From a virus, in IMG/VR virus record IMGVR_UViG_3300021389_002175, positions 1 to 36,251 of that record: a stretch of 36,251 nt of DNA; one strand, given 5' to 3'. Positions 7,441-15,042 of this stretch are shown here, piece by piece. The notes below the pieces were generated by a model that had not been told where the DNA came from, did no database searches, and saw only the letters and a list, made by a program, of their open reading frames with translations. Position numbers and translations under genes: made by a program. The number at the start of each line of letters is the position of its first letter. Position 1 is the first letter of the stretch.

Positions 7441-8556
7441 ATGACAGATGATGATTTAAAATGGAGCGAGTATGACTTTACCAAAATCCCGTATGGTGAC
7501 ATTGTCCAAGTTGGACAGCGTACTTTACTTTATAGGGATTTGTTTACTGTGTCTTGGCTTCTTGGCAGGTTTTGCAATTATCGTTGCAGCTATTGCTGGC
7601 CATACGCCCGTTCAGATAGAAAAGATCATAGACCAACCGAGCTATGTCTTAAAACAATCGACGAAATAAAAAGGCAGGCACGTGGCAACGGTTTTAATAG
7701 CTTTCATTTTTCTTTATCTGGTGGTGAGCCTACTTTTCACCCTGGCTATTTGGACATTCTCAAACATCTTGCTGATGATGTTGGTAATACTAATTATACT
7801 AGCGTTCACATGACATCAAACTGTAGTAGACCTATGAAGTGGTTTGAGGATTATGTAGAACGGGTAAAACCATTTCATAGAGCAAGCATTACAGCTAGTT
7901 TACATACAGAACACTTAAATACACGTGACAAGATGCAAGACTTTGCAGACAAGCTAATCTTCTGTCAGGAGCACGATGTACAAGTTACAATCAATATGGT
8001 CATGGTTCCGGAATGGTTCGAAAGAGACTGGGAAAACGCCCTGTTCTTCCACGAGCAAGGAATCAACGTCACACTCAAGCCACAGTCAGATCCCACGGCA
8101 TCAAGAGTCGTGGAAGGTTATACAGACGAAATGCTACAGCGATTGTGGAACGGCATGCCGCAAATGGCGTATACTGAATCGAAACGCAAATGGGCAGATC
8201 GTCCAAGGCCTAGTTTCGAATTGCCGCCTTATGCAATAGGCGACAATGATAAGAGTGTGCCCTGGCACATGCAAGTAGAGTTTACAGACAGTAAAGGAAA
8301 AAAATGGTACATGGACCAAGCGGAGAGATTCAATGCTTTCGGATTTAACAAGTTTGAAGGATGGATGTGTCAAAGTGGGTATAGCGGTATTATTATCCGT
8401 GAGCCTGATGGTAGTATTAAGCGTAGTTATAGTTGTCATGATGTTCCACTAGGTAACATAGAAACAGGATTTAAACTGTTTGATGGACCACGCAAATGTA
8501 TTACACCAGCATGTGTAAGTAGTGCTGATAGTAAAATACCGAAGCGTAAAGTATAA
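7441..8556 (+). CDS. Radical SAM protein with C-terminal cysteine module
   Basis: A 371-aa radical SAM enzyme. C45, C49 and C52 (CNYRCSYC) form the catalytic cluster site, and SLSGGEPTFHP near residue 97 is a textbook GGEP motif. The C-terminal part (WMCQSGYSG, SYSCHDV, KCITPACVS) holds four or more cysteines that probably bind an auxiliary cluster in a SPASM/twitch-like domain. The late-type element at 8552 overlaps the stop codon. Family relatives include maturases of peptides and sulfatases. The target here is unknown. No strong ribosome site precedes the ATG, so it may depend on translation from upstream. Confidence 0.85.
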   Translation: MTDDDLKWSEYDFTKIPYGDIVQVGQRTLLYRDLFTVSWLLGRFCNYRCSYCWPYARSDRKDHRPTELCLKTIDEIKRQARGNGFNSFHFSLSGGEPTFHPGYLDILKHLADDVGNTNYTSVHMTSNCSRPMKWFEDYVERVKPFHRASITASLHTEHLNTRDKMQDFADKLIFCQEHDVQVTINMVMVPEWFERDWENALFFHEQGINVTLKPQSDPTASRVVEGYTDEMLQRLWNGMPQMAYTESKRKWADRPRPSFELPPYAIGDNDKSVPWHMQVEFTDSKGKKWYMDQAERFNAFGFNKFEGWMCQSGYSGIIIREPDGSIKRSYSCHDVPLGNIETGFKLFDGPRKCITPACVSSADSKIPKRKV

Positions 8557-8559
8557 ATA
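8552..8559 (+). promoter_or_regulatory. T4-type late promoter element
   Basis: An exact TATAAATA, the T4 late-promoter -10 box, overlaps the stop of the preceding radical SAM gene. It lies 20 bases before the ATG at 8580, with an AAGAGGAG ribosome site between them. It would give late expression of the 98-aa protein and the oxygenase genes after it. It assumes a gp55-like late sigma factor, which is not in this window. Confidence 0.55.
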
Positions 8560-8579
8560 TTGATAAGAGGAGTGGACTG

Positions 8580-8876
8580 ATGGCACATAAAAGAACATAT
8601 AAAATTCAAACAGCTTCGCTTGCAATGGAAGTAGATTCTACAAATCTAATCAATGACAGTTGTGTAGCTATTCAGAATACATATGTATCAGAAGGAAAGA
8701 TATTAGCTCAAGGTGTTACATATGATGAAACTGATCCAAATATTATGAATGCATGGGTTACATTTGATACAGAAGCTAACTGCATAGCATATTATGATGC
8801 ACTAACAGCGGCAAGCAATGTAGAAACAGATAAAGTGGGCTTAACTATTATAGATGAAACTAACGAAACAGTATAG
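8580..8876 (+). CDS. Unknown 98-aa protein, possible substrate
   Basis: A small protein I do not recognise. It is mixed alpha/beta in appearance, acidic towards the end (TIIDETNETV), with two cysteines and no membrane segment or signal peptide. It has the strongest ribosome site in this block (AAGAGGAG, 6 bases before the ATG) and its own T4-late-like TATAAATA, so it is probably made abundantly and late, like a virion component. It sits between a radical SAM enzyme and an Asp/Asn hydroxylase-like gene, which it overlaps by 23 bases. It could be a structural protein or a substrate of the modifying enzymes. Both are inference. Confidence 0.75.
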   Translation: MAHKRTYKIQTASLAMEVDSTNLINDSCVAIQNTYVSEGKILAQGVTYDETDPNIMNAWVTFDTEANCIAYYDALTAASNVETDKVGLTIIDETNETV

Positions 8877-9435
8877 CTATTTTAAAGAATTATCACATCT
8901 ACCACAACTTAATTTATATAGCGAACTCTCAGAATTAAATCTTGATTACAAGCATAATCAGATATGTCTAAACACTACTAAAGACAAACTAAACGACCCA
9001 TATTATGGTGTCGGTAGTTTAGACTTAGACTATGATAACGAATATTGGGAAACAGATCAAGACGGTAATGAACGTAAAGTAGTGCCGCCTAGATCAGTTA
9101 TGCTTAAAGAATCAGACTTTACAGAACTAGCAACTCCCTTTAAAAATACTTTGTTTGAAGAATTTTATCGTATATTATGCGCAGAATACTCAGTAGGTCG
9201 TGTACGTATTATGCGACAAAATCCCAATCATACATTAAGTTGGCACTGTGACTATAATCGTAGACTACATTATCCATTAAAAACACAACTGGGTTGTCAT
9301 ATGGTGATTGAAGATGAAGTATTACACTTAAAACAAAACACTTGGTATTGGACTAATACTAAAGTATATCATACTGCATTTAATGGCAGTAGAGAAGATA
9401 GATTACATATTGTAGCCTGTCTATTAGAGGATTAA
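8854..9435 (+). CDS. Aspartyl/asparaginyl hydroxylase-like oxygenase
   Basis: A 193-aa Fe(II)/2-oxoglutarate oxygenase of the aspartyl/asparaginyl beta-hydroxylase type. LSWHCDYNRR gives the HxD metal pair, QLGCHMVIEDE is the following strand, WYWTNTKVYH provides the distal histidine, and NGSREDRLHIV gives the family arginine ten residues on. Members hydroxylate Asp/Asn side chains of proteins, or proline and other small targets. The start overlaps the 98-aa gene by 23 bases, so the two are co-expressed. That neighbour is an obvious but untested candidate substrate. Confidence 0.8.
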   Translation: MKLTKQYSYFKELSHLPQLNLYSELSELNLDYKHNQICLNTTKDKLNDPYYGVGSLDLDYDNEYWETDQDGNERKVVPPRSVMLKESDFTELATPFKNTLFEEFYRILCAEYSVGRVRIMRQNPNHTLSWHCDYNRRLHYPLKTQLGCHMVIEDEVLHLKQNTWYWTNTKVYHTAFNGSREDRLHIVACLLED

Positions 9436-9437
9436 AA

Positions 9438-10157
9438 ATGTCAAGATATGGAGATGGTACTTACCTTGAAGCTGACAAATATTTGGCTTTGCATAGTGCA
9501 CCTGTGGTGCCCACTAGTATAGTAATTGATCCTGATGAATTTAATGCAGTTATGCTAGAATACCAGTATGCATTTCGTAGTTGGGGGGAAAAGAAAAAAC
9601 ATTTCCCACGATACGGCTTACCATTAGTAAATGATAATGGAAGTATGTATAACAACCCAGAGCCAGTGTGCTATCCACTAGACGAATGGTTAGAGCATTT
9701 ATCAGAAGAGGATTGGGTATTTGACAGAGACTTTACCACAAAAACACCAGTGTTTGAACACCCAGTATTTGATCCGTTACGAGTATTTGATGGGCACTGG
9801 GCACGTAGTTGTATACTAAGATGGGATAGCGAAAGCTTCTTTTATCCACACAGTGATACTTGGTTGCCAAGTCCTATATTAAGATTGTGGGGAACAACTG
9901 ATCCTGACCATGCACGTTTTCAATTTGATCGTGAATATCGTAGACCAGATACGCCAGGATTAGTACCCAGTATGGATCCAGATATGATAGACTGGCCAGG
10001 CGAGATAGAAGCAGGCCGCATGTATTTGGTAGATACCAGTTTAATACATACAGCCCGTAGTATTGGTGATCATCCTACGCACCAGTTCTTTTTAGCAGTG
10101 CATACTGATGCTTATGACACTATGCAATCAGTATTAGATACAACGTCCAGTATGTAA
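9438..10157 (+). CDS. Fe/2OG-like oxygenase with altered arginine site
   Basis: A 239-aa protein with the oxygenase pattern YPHSDTW (HxD), then RLWGT and MYLVDTSLIHTAR (distal histidine). The arginine expected about 10-12 residues after the second histidine is not there (the position reads THQFFL), so 2-oxoglutarate may be held differently or activity lost. The N-terminal half (PVCYPLDEWLEHL) has no motif I can name. It starts two bases after the preceding gene. Its 3' end overlaps the oppositely oriented TauD-like gene by 24 bases, which marks the strand switch. Confidence 0.6.
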   Translation: MSRYGDGTYLEADKYLALHSAPVVPTSIVIDPDEFNAVMLEYQYAFRSWGEKKKHFPRYGLPLVNDNGSMYNNPEPVCYPLDEWLEHLSEEDWVFDRDFTTKTPVFEHPVFDPLRVFDGHWARSCILRWDSESFFYPHSDTWLPSPILRLWGTTDPDHARFQFDREYRRPDTPGLVPSMDPDMIDWPGEIEAGRMYLVDTSLIHTARSIGDHPTHQFFLAVHTDAYDTMQSVLDTTSSM

Positions 10158-11111
10158 CCTATAAGGTGTTTTATACCAGAAGCTAGTACGTTGTAATTCA
10201 CGCTTTGCTGTTTCAGGATCTAAACCTTTTTCTAGCCATACATTATTGCGTCTATGGACACCAGTTAATTGTTCCATAAAGCAAATATCACCTACTTCCC
10301 ATTCATGTGCATAATGATATTGATCACTGTCAATATATTCTGCTTTAATCTCTTCGTAAATCTCACGATGATTTTCCAATTTGTTACCATCTTTGTCAGC
10401 CATGTAGCTTAAATTTAAGTGTGGAAAGTACACACCTTTAATACCCAATGGATGTCTACTAATCATTTTTAGTGTGTTCTTTTTCTCAAACCGTGGCTCA
10501 CCAAATTTATTTTCAGGTTGATCATAGTTTAAACTTCGTTGTATTGCACGACTAGCACGTTTGTTATCAAAGTCTTTCAGCTCTGCTGTGGGCAGTACAT
10601 AGTGTGCTAGCCGATTTTCATATGTGTCTTCCATTTTGTTTGTGATACTCAAATACAGCGTGTCATATAATTCACGTTTTTCTTGGCTTAGATTGTTCCA
10701 GTATGGAATACTGTTAGCCATGATTGTTTGACTTCCTTTGGGTATTTCAACTGCACGTAAACCTACCATTTCTTCACTGTCAGGTGTAAACAATATATTG
10801 CAGTGCCAATCTAGTTCTCCGTGTCCAAACAAACCTTCTGCTTCGTGTTCGTCTTTTACTTTTAGATTGGTAACACGATAAATTTGTGGATACTTGTCGT
10901 CATTGCACCATATCTCTGCGGCTTGGTGATAGCCCACACGCATTTGAAAGTCTATGTATTCATCCACTGTGGCTGTATCTTTCTTCCATACTACAGTACC
11001 ATATTCACGTACTAGGTCAATAAAGTCTTGTTCTTTCATATCTTTATATGGTGTTAGTACTCTTACAGCTACAGTATATCCTGCACTGCTTTTAATATCT
11101 TCTATTTTCAT
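10134..11111 (-). CDS. TauD/TfdA-like dioxygenase, HxN variant
   Basis: A 325-aa protein with the TauD layout: an N-terminal half (DFIDLVREYGTVVW), ELDWHCNILFTPD at the metal site, GSQTIMAN, then C-terminal GDICFMEQLTGVHRR with the distal histidine and QRTSFWYK with the family arginine. TauD relatives normally have H-x-D/E at the first site. Here it reads HCN, because the codon is AAT where GAT would encode Asp. That could change iron binding or the reaction. It is the last gene of the long minus-strand run and overlaps the + strand oxygenase tail-to-tail. It overlaps the next gene upstream by 20 bases. Confidence 0.75.
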   Translation of the reverse strand: MKIEDIKSSAGYTVAVRVLTPYKDMKEQDFIDLVREYGTVVWKKDTATVDEYIDFQMRVGYHQAAEIWCNDDKYPQIYRVTNLKVKDEHEAEGLFGHGELDWHCNILFTPDSEEMVGLRAVEIPKGSQTIMANSIPYWNNLSQEKRELYDTLYLSITNKMEDTYENRLAHYVLPTAELKDFDNKRASRAIQRSLNYDQPENKFGEPRFEKKNTLKMISRHPLGIKGVYFPHLNLSYMADKDGNKLENHREIYEEIKAEYIDSDQYHYAHEWEVGDICFMEQLTGVHRRNNVWLEKGLDPETAKRELQRTSFWYKTPYRLHTGRCI

Positions 11112-11595
11112 TTATTGTCCTTTCGCATTCTTTAAACTCTTTTGTAAAAAATAGTTGTAATGTTACACGATCTTCCATAATACTATCACAGTTATCAACA
11201 GTATGTAATTGACTTACATCTAGTAATACTGGATGTTCATAATAATATCTTTCTCCAGTTTCACAAAATAAAAACGGTGCTTCAGTAGAATCGTTTAGTA
11301 ATATGTTTAGTTTACATCCATTGACATCTCGATGTGGCAAAACAAACCCATCTGGTTTAACTACATTAAAGTTAAATCCCAAACTGTCATCATATTCATT
11401 ACGCAAATAATCCAATGGTATACCAAGTGGATCGATTATTTCAGTTTTAATGTATTCTTGATCGTACCAGTTATCAATAAACACATTAGTAGTTTTTGCA
11501 ACTCGTGGATTATAGTAATCCTCACTGCGAGTACATCTTGAGTATATACTAAATAAATCACTTTTACTTATAGCAAGATCGTAAGACTTTATCAC
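11092..11595 (-). CDS. Small Fe/2OG oxygenase-like protein
   Basis: A roughly 167-aa beta-helix oxygenase. VLPHRDVNGCKLNILL gives the HxD pair, LLDVSQLHTVDN the distal histidine, and EDRVTLQLF the arginine 12 residues on. There is no ATG near the 5' end. I chose the GTG at 11595, which leaves a 32-base overlap with the upstream gene and follows an AGAAAG stretch. A GTG at 11646 is also open. The HTVD...EDR stretch closely matches the next gene upstream, so they are probably paralogues. The substrate is unknown. Confidence 0.65.
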   Translation of the reverse strand: MIKSYDLAISKSDLFSIYSRCTRSEDYYNPRVAKTTNVFIDNWYDQEYIKTEIIDPLGIPLDYLRNEYDDSLGFNFNVVKPDGFVLPHRDVNGCKLNILLNDSTEAPFLFCETGERYYYEHPVLLDVSQLHTVDNCDSIMEDRVTLQLFFTKEFKECERTINENRRY

Positions 11596-12196
11596 TAGCA
11601 ATACTTTCTGCAAAACTTGTTTCAAGTGCAATACTAAGGAATGCACGATCTTCTGTTAGCTCTTCCAAACCATCTACAGTATGGTCTTCTTGCACATTCA
11701 ATAGAAGTGCAGTGTTATCTTTATAATTCCAACCCTCTTCAGTTTTAATCCAACGACATGTTCCTGCTTCAATGTTTTTAACTGGTACATTGAGCTTGCA
11801 CAATACATGATCTACTCCTGCATTGTGTTGCATGATAGCGGCTTTGCCTGCTACAAAACGTGTAAAATTAATACTGTTTTTAGGATAAGGAGGCACAAAT
11901 CCTTCCGTAAAACTTCCGCTTCTGTCACTGCTTACTGCATTACTATAGTCCAGTTCAGCAACATTTTCATAGTCTATGCCATAGTATGGAAGTATAGTAT
12001 CAATAATCCACTGTTGATCTTGTTGTGTTTCACACCATATTTGATCACAAACAAAGTCTCCATGGTTAGCGTGAAACGCAAACTCAAGTATATGTGTAGT
12101 ACATCTGTCGTATATTTCATTTAGTTTGTTGTGCCATTCAACAGGCATAGGTTCACATATTTTAAAATTTATAGGGTCTGCATGTTCATGATACAT
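11564..12196 (-). CDS. Fe/2OG oxygenase-like protein lacking HxD
   Basis: A 210-aa relative of the gene downstream. It shares LLLNVQEDHTVDG with the distal histidine and TEDRAFLSIAL with the arginine 12 residues later. At the first metal site it reads IMQHNAGVDHVLCKL, so the histidine is followed by Asn-Ala rather than x-Asp. H-x-A/G is the arrangement known from non-heme iron halogenases such as SyrB2. It may equally be a loop insertion or a dead copy. ATG start. It overlaps genes on both sides. Confidence 0.6.
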   Translation of the reverse strand: MYHEHADPINFKICEPMPVEWHNKLNEIYDRCTTHILEFAFHANHGDFVCDQIWCETQQDQQWIIDTILPYYGIDYENVAELDYSNAVSSDRSGSFTEGFVPPYPKNSINFTRFVAGKAAIMQHNAGVDHVLCKLNVPVKNIEAGTCRWIKTEEGWNYKDNTALLLNVQEDHTVDGLEELTEDRAFLSIALETSFAESIASDKVLRSCYK

Positions 12197-12764
12197 TTTG
12201 TTTTATCCTCTTTTTAGCGGTGTCGTAATCTACATCCATTATGCTTAATTTTAATAGTATTCTTTCTTGTGGATGTGCAGGTACACGGTGTAATCGACTT
12301 GTGTTTAATAATGCAACACGATATTCAAATTGACCTACGTCAACAAATTCTACTGGACCTGCACTCTCGTTTAAAATTATATTGACACCGCATTTGGTAT
12401 TATGATCTATATGTTCTGGAACTTCTCCGCCTGCCTTTAATTTATAGTAACGTGGACGTATGTCTTTAGTGCCGATTATATTAGCAAAATGTTTAGTAAC
12501 ACGAGCAGTTTCTGGATAGTTATTAACATTGTCACTTCCATCTTCTTCATAACCAAAAAACCGTGCCTGTGTCCATTGGTCCATATGTACATCGTTATCA
12601 GAGTGGAACCAATTTGGATCACTGTTTACATCATCTTGTGGCACAATAAACGGTTCGTAGTCTCTACTATATGCTTCATGTAATAATTTATCAGAACTGT
12701 AATCAGTATAATCAAAGCTATATAATACATCATTATCATAATATCTAAAATCAATCATCCACAT
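12186..12764 (-). CDS. Small Fe/2OG oxygenase-like protein
   Basis: A 192-aa protein with a complete oxygenase signature: VPEHIDHNTKCGVNIIL (HxD and following strand), RVALLNTSRLHRVPAH (distal histidine) and ERILLKLSI (arginine nine residues on). The N-terminal 90 residues are rich in Asp and Tyr with no motif I can name. It is the third in a row of small oxygenase-like genes and overlaps the SET-domain gene upstream by 14 bases. The order suggests tandem duplication followed by divergence. The target is unknown. Confidence 0.68.
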   Translation of the reverse strand: MWMIDFRYYDNDVLYSFDYTDYSSDKLLHEAYSRDYEPFIVPQDDVNSDPNWFHSDNDVHMDQWTQARFFGYEEDGSDNVNNYPETARVTKHFANIIGTKDIRPRYYKLKAGGEVPEHIDHNTKCGVNIILNESAGPVEFVDVGQFEYRVALLNTSRLHRVPAHPQERILLKLSIMDVDYDTAKKRIKQNVS

Positions 12765-13263
12765 TGTTATCTCTCATATATCTTGGATAAGCGGCAAGCA
12801 ATACTTTGGGCAAATGTTTGTAATCATCTGTTCGTATTGTGCCTCTGCAATATTTACTACCGCAATTACACTCATCAATAATAGTTTGTCCGTCACCTAC
12901 ACTAACACTTCCATAATCGATTGTAAGTTCTTCACCTGGAACAATATCAATAAAACTAACAAGTTCATTAAATCCACGCATACGACAATTTGGTTCACAA
13001 CTGTGATTAGTTGTTGCTCTAAACAATGAATGTACTTGGTGTAAGTATAATTTATTACCAATTGGCATGCATATCATTTGGTCAGGTTCATCTACTATAA
13101 CACCGCCTATAATAGCAATCAGAGTTTCTAGTTCTATACGATCCGCAGTAAATCTTCCTATACCATTGTCACATTGTCTTTGATATGTAGGTACTAGAAA
13201 ATGGCTGAGACTGTGATTGTATTGTTCAGCTATTTGATTAAGTAGTTTGAGCTTTTGATTCAT
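12751..13263 (-). CDS. SET-domain lysine methyltransferase-like protein
   Basis: A 170-aa protein with clear SET-domain motifs: GIGRF near residue 34, NHSCEPNC (86-93, the pseudoknot SAM-binding strand), and GEELTIDYG (110-118, with the catalytic tyrosine). A post-SET-like CNCGSKYCRG (132-141) would hold zinc with the SET cysteine. SET enzymes transfer methyl groups from S-adenosylmethionine to protein lysines. They are mainly eukaryotic, with scattered bacterial examples, so one on a phage is notable. It lies in the oxygenase run, and metK at 30093 could feed it. ATG start. It overlaps the desaturase gene upstream by 26 bases. Confidence 0.85.
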   Translation of the reverse strand: MNQKLKLLNQIAEQYNHSLSHFLVPTYQRQCDNGIGRFTADRIELETLIAIIGGVIVDEPDQMICMPIGNKLYLHQVHSLFRATTNHSCEPNCRMRGFNELVSFIDIVPGEELTIDYGSVSVGDGQTIIDECNCGSKYCRGTIRTDDYKHLPKVLLAAYPRYMRDNNVDD

Positions 13264-13990
13264 CGATTAAAAAATATTTTATAATTACAGCAGGTAAATC
13301 TATTTCCCACCATTTGATTCTATTGTCCCATGCCATTGGCTTTGCATGATGTGTGTTGTGTAGTCCACTGCCTAGTGTAATAAAATTTACCCATGTGTTG
13401 TTTGTGCTGTGATCAGGTGTGTCGTAATGTCTGTATCCCCATTTGTGACAAAAAACATTTACAAGTCCTGCACTGTGAAATGTTACAACTGCTGGTATAC
13501 TAATAAGGAATACTGGTATACGCCAATCAATAATAGCCAACAAAATATAAATGCTGACTAACAATTTTAGGTAATGTTTGTGTATGAATTTAATAGTAGG
13601 ATCCCGTACAAGATCAATTACATACTTTCTTTCAATTGTAAATGGTTCCCAAAATGTACTCCATATGCGCCAGCCTGGTTGCCCACCATGTGGATCTTCA
13701 GGACCTTCGCTTTTAGCATGATGTTTTCTATGTATTCCACACCAAGCAACTGGTGATCCAAAGCAATTGAATACACTTAGCCAGATGAGAAGTTTATGCT
13801 TAATATTGGTAGTAGTAAAACTTTTATGACACAAATATCTATGCAGTGCAATCTCGCCGCCTACTTTACCAAACAATATCCAGCCAGCAAAACTCATAGC
13901 AAGCCAAGTATAATCAGCGTACAATAAACCTATCACAAGTGCTACGTGATTGGCTAATAATACAAGTTTAAGTTTGTATTCGTAAGACAT
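13238..13990 (-). CDS. Membrane fatty acid desaturase
   Basis: A 250-aa integral membrane di-iron desaturase of the acyl-CoA/acyl-lipid delta-9 type. The histidine boxes are HRYLCH (about residue 50), HRKHH (about 87) and HNTHH (near the C-terminus), with hydrophobic segments between them. It inserts a double bond into a membrane fatty acyl chain using O2. The frame is open to a GTG at 14023, but the ATG at 13990 has a GGAG upstream and leaves a 23-base overlap. A second, shorter desaturase lies at 15762. Together they could change host lipid fluidity or make a lipid attached to another product. Confidence 0.88.
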   Translation of the reverse strand: MSYEYKLKLVLLANHVALVIGLLYADYTWLAMSFAGWILFGKVGGEIALHRYLCHKSFTTTNIKHKLLIWLSVFNCFGSPVAWCGIHRKHHAKSEGPEDPHGGQPGWRIWSTFWEPFTIERKYVIDLVRDPTIKFIHKHYLKLLVSIYILLAIIDWRIPVFLISIPAVVTFHSAGLVNVFCHKWGYRHYDTPDHSTNNTWVNFITLGSGLHNTHHAKPMAWDNRIKWWEIDLPAVIIKYFLIDESKAQTT

Positions 13991-14459
13991 ACTGATATTG
14001 TACTCCTGTATCCCAATTCTCACTACCCGGCATTGGATCGTGTGTTACTTTCCAAGAATATTTACTATGTTTAGCAAAGTACTCTAATAGTTCAGGCGAC
14101 TCTTCTCTACTTACCCAAACGTCTGTATAGCCCATTTCAAGTCCACGTTGAGTAAGCTGATCAAGTGTGTCCAATCCTCTACGAAGATCTGCACGATATC
14201 CGCCAAAGTCATAGTCTCTGTCTCTGGTGTGTCTACATATTACTCTAATACTGCCGTTGTATTCTGGACGCTCAACACCTGCACTGTAGTATACCATACG
14301 CCCTTGATCCCATCCCATACGAGCAAATTTAGTATACTCAAATAATGGATATTGACTATAGTTTTGTGCATGTTTGTGGTCAGAGTTTTTAGAAAACAGT
14401 GCACGGATATCCGCCATGTAAGGATCTATCTTAGAGAGACGCCAGATCATCTGTACCAT
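13968..14459 (-). CDS. Unknown protein, possibly GNAT-like
   Basis: A 163-aa soluble protein. I do not recognise it with certainty. The layout of a strand (SIRVICRHTRDRDYDFG), a long helix (LRRGLDTLDQLTQRGLEMG), then DVWVSREESPELLEYFAKH is reminiscent of N-acyltransferases of the GNAT fold. The glycine-rich acetyl-CoA loop is not convincing. The start could be the ATG at 14459 or one three codons later. It overlaps the hydroxylase gene upstream by 29 bases and the desaturase downstream by 23, so it belongs to the same coupled operon. Confidence 0.6.
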   Translation of the reverse strand: MVQMIWRLSKIDPYMADIRALFSKNSDHKHAQNYSQYPLFEYTKFARMGWDQGRMVYYSAGVERPEYNGSIRVICRHTRDRDYDFGGYRADLRRGLDTLDQLTQRGLEMGYTDVWVSREESPELLEYFAKHSKYSWKVTHDPMPGSENWDTGVQYQYVLRIQT

Positions 14460-15042
14460 CTAAACTAAACATTAGCGCAATTCTAGCATGTTTGCTCATG
14501 TTAACAACTGCATGTGGATATCCAATATTGAGAAAATATGCATTGCCATTTTCTAAGTTATATGCTTCTAATTCGCCGTCACGCCTAAACAAGTTAACAA
14601 CATTTTTGTCTCCATAGATAGGAACAATGCATCTAACAGCATAGTTCACATCATAGTCTACATGAAACGGAATAGTTTTGCCTGGTGCTAGTTTTGTAAT
14701 ACGTATACGACTAGCAGGTGCTTTGAGTTGTGTTACAATTTTTTCAAAGTAACTGCCTGTGTATTCTGGTGTAGGTACATTGTATAGGTGTTCTTCTCGA
14801 CGTCTAATACGCTCTTTGATACTTGCTTCGTAAGGTAGTATTTCACTAGGGGTTGTTAAGTTTATTTGTTTAAAATTATCATACACACTTGCAACAAGTT
14901 CCATGTGATTATCACATAACATTGGATTGGCAGTTCTAACATCGACAAATTTCTCTGCAAGTCTGATCATTTCTCCTTGCAAGGTATTTAAATCAATATC
15001 TAAGTTTAAGTTAGCTATACTTGGTAAATTATGTTTTTTCAT
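14431..15042 (-). CDS. Asp/Asn hydroxylase-like oxygenase
   Basis: A 203-aa Fe(II)/2-oxoglutarate oxygenase. TIPFHVDYDVNYAVR gives HxD, the VRCIVPIYG strand follows, and NAYFLNIGYPHAVVN gives the distal histidine. HARIALMFSL gives the arginine ten residues on, which is the spacing of the aspartyl/asparaginyl beta-hydroxylase family and of the + strand gene at 8854. An N-terminal helical stretch of about 90 residues precedes it. It starts at an ATG that overlaps the PLP-enzyme-like gene by 14 bases. It probably hydroxylates a peptide or an amino acid derivative. Confidence 0.75.
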   Translation of the reverse strand: MKKHNLPSIANLNLDIDLNTLQGEMIRLAEKFVDVRTANPMLCDNHMELVASVYDNFKQINLTTPSEILPYEASIKERIRRREEHLYNVPTPEYTGSYFEKIVTQLKAPASRIRITKLAPGKTIPFHVDYDVNYAVRCIVPIYGDKNVVNLFRRDGELEAYNLENGNAYFLNIGYPHAVVNMSKHARIALMFSLDGTDDLASL

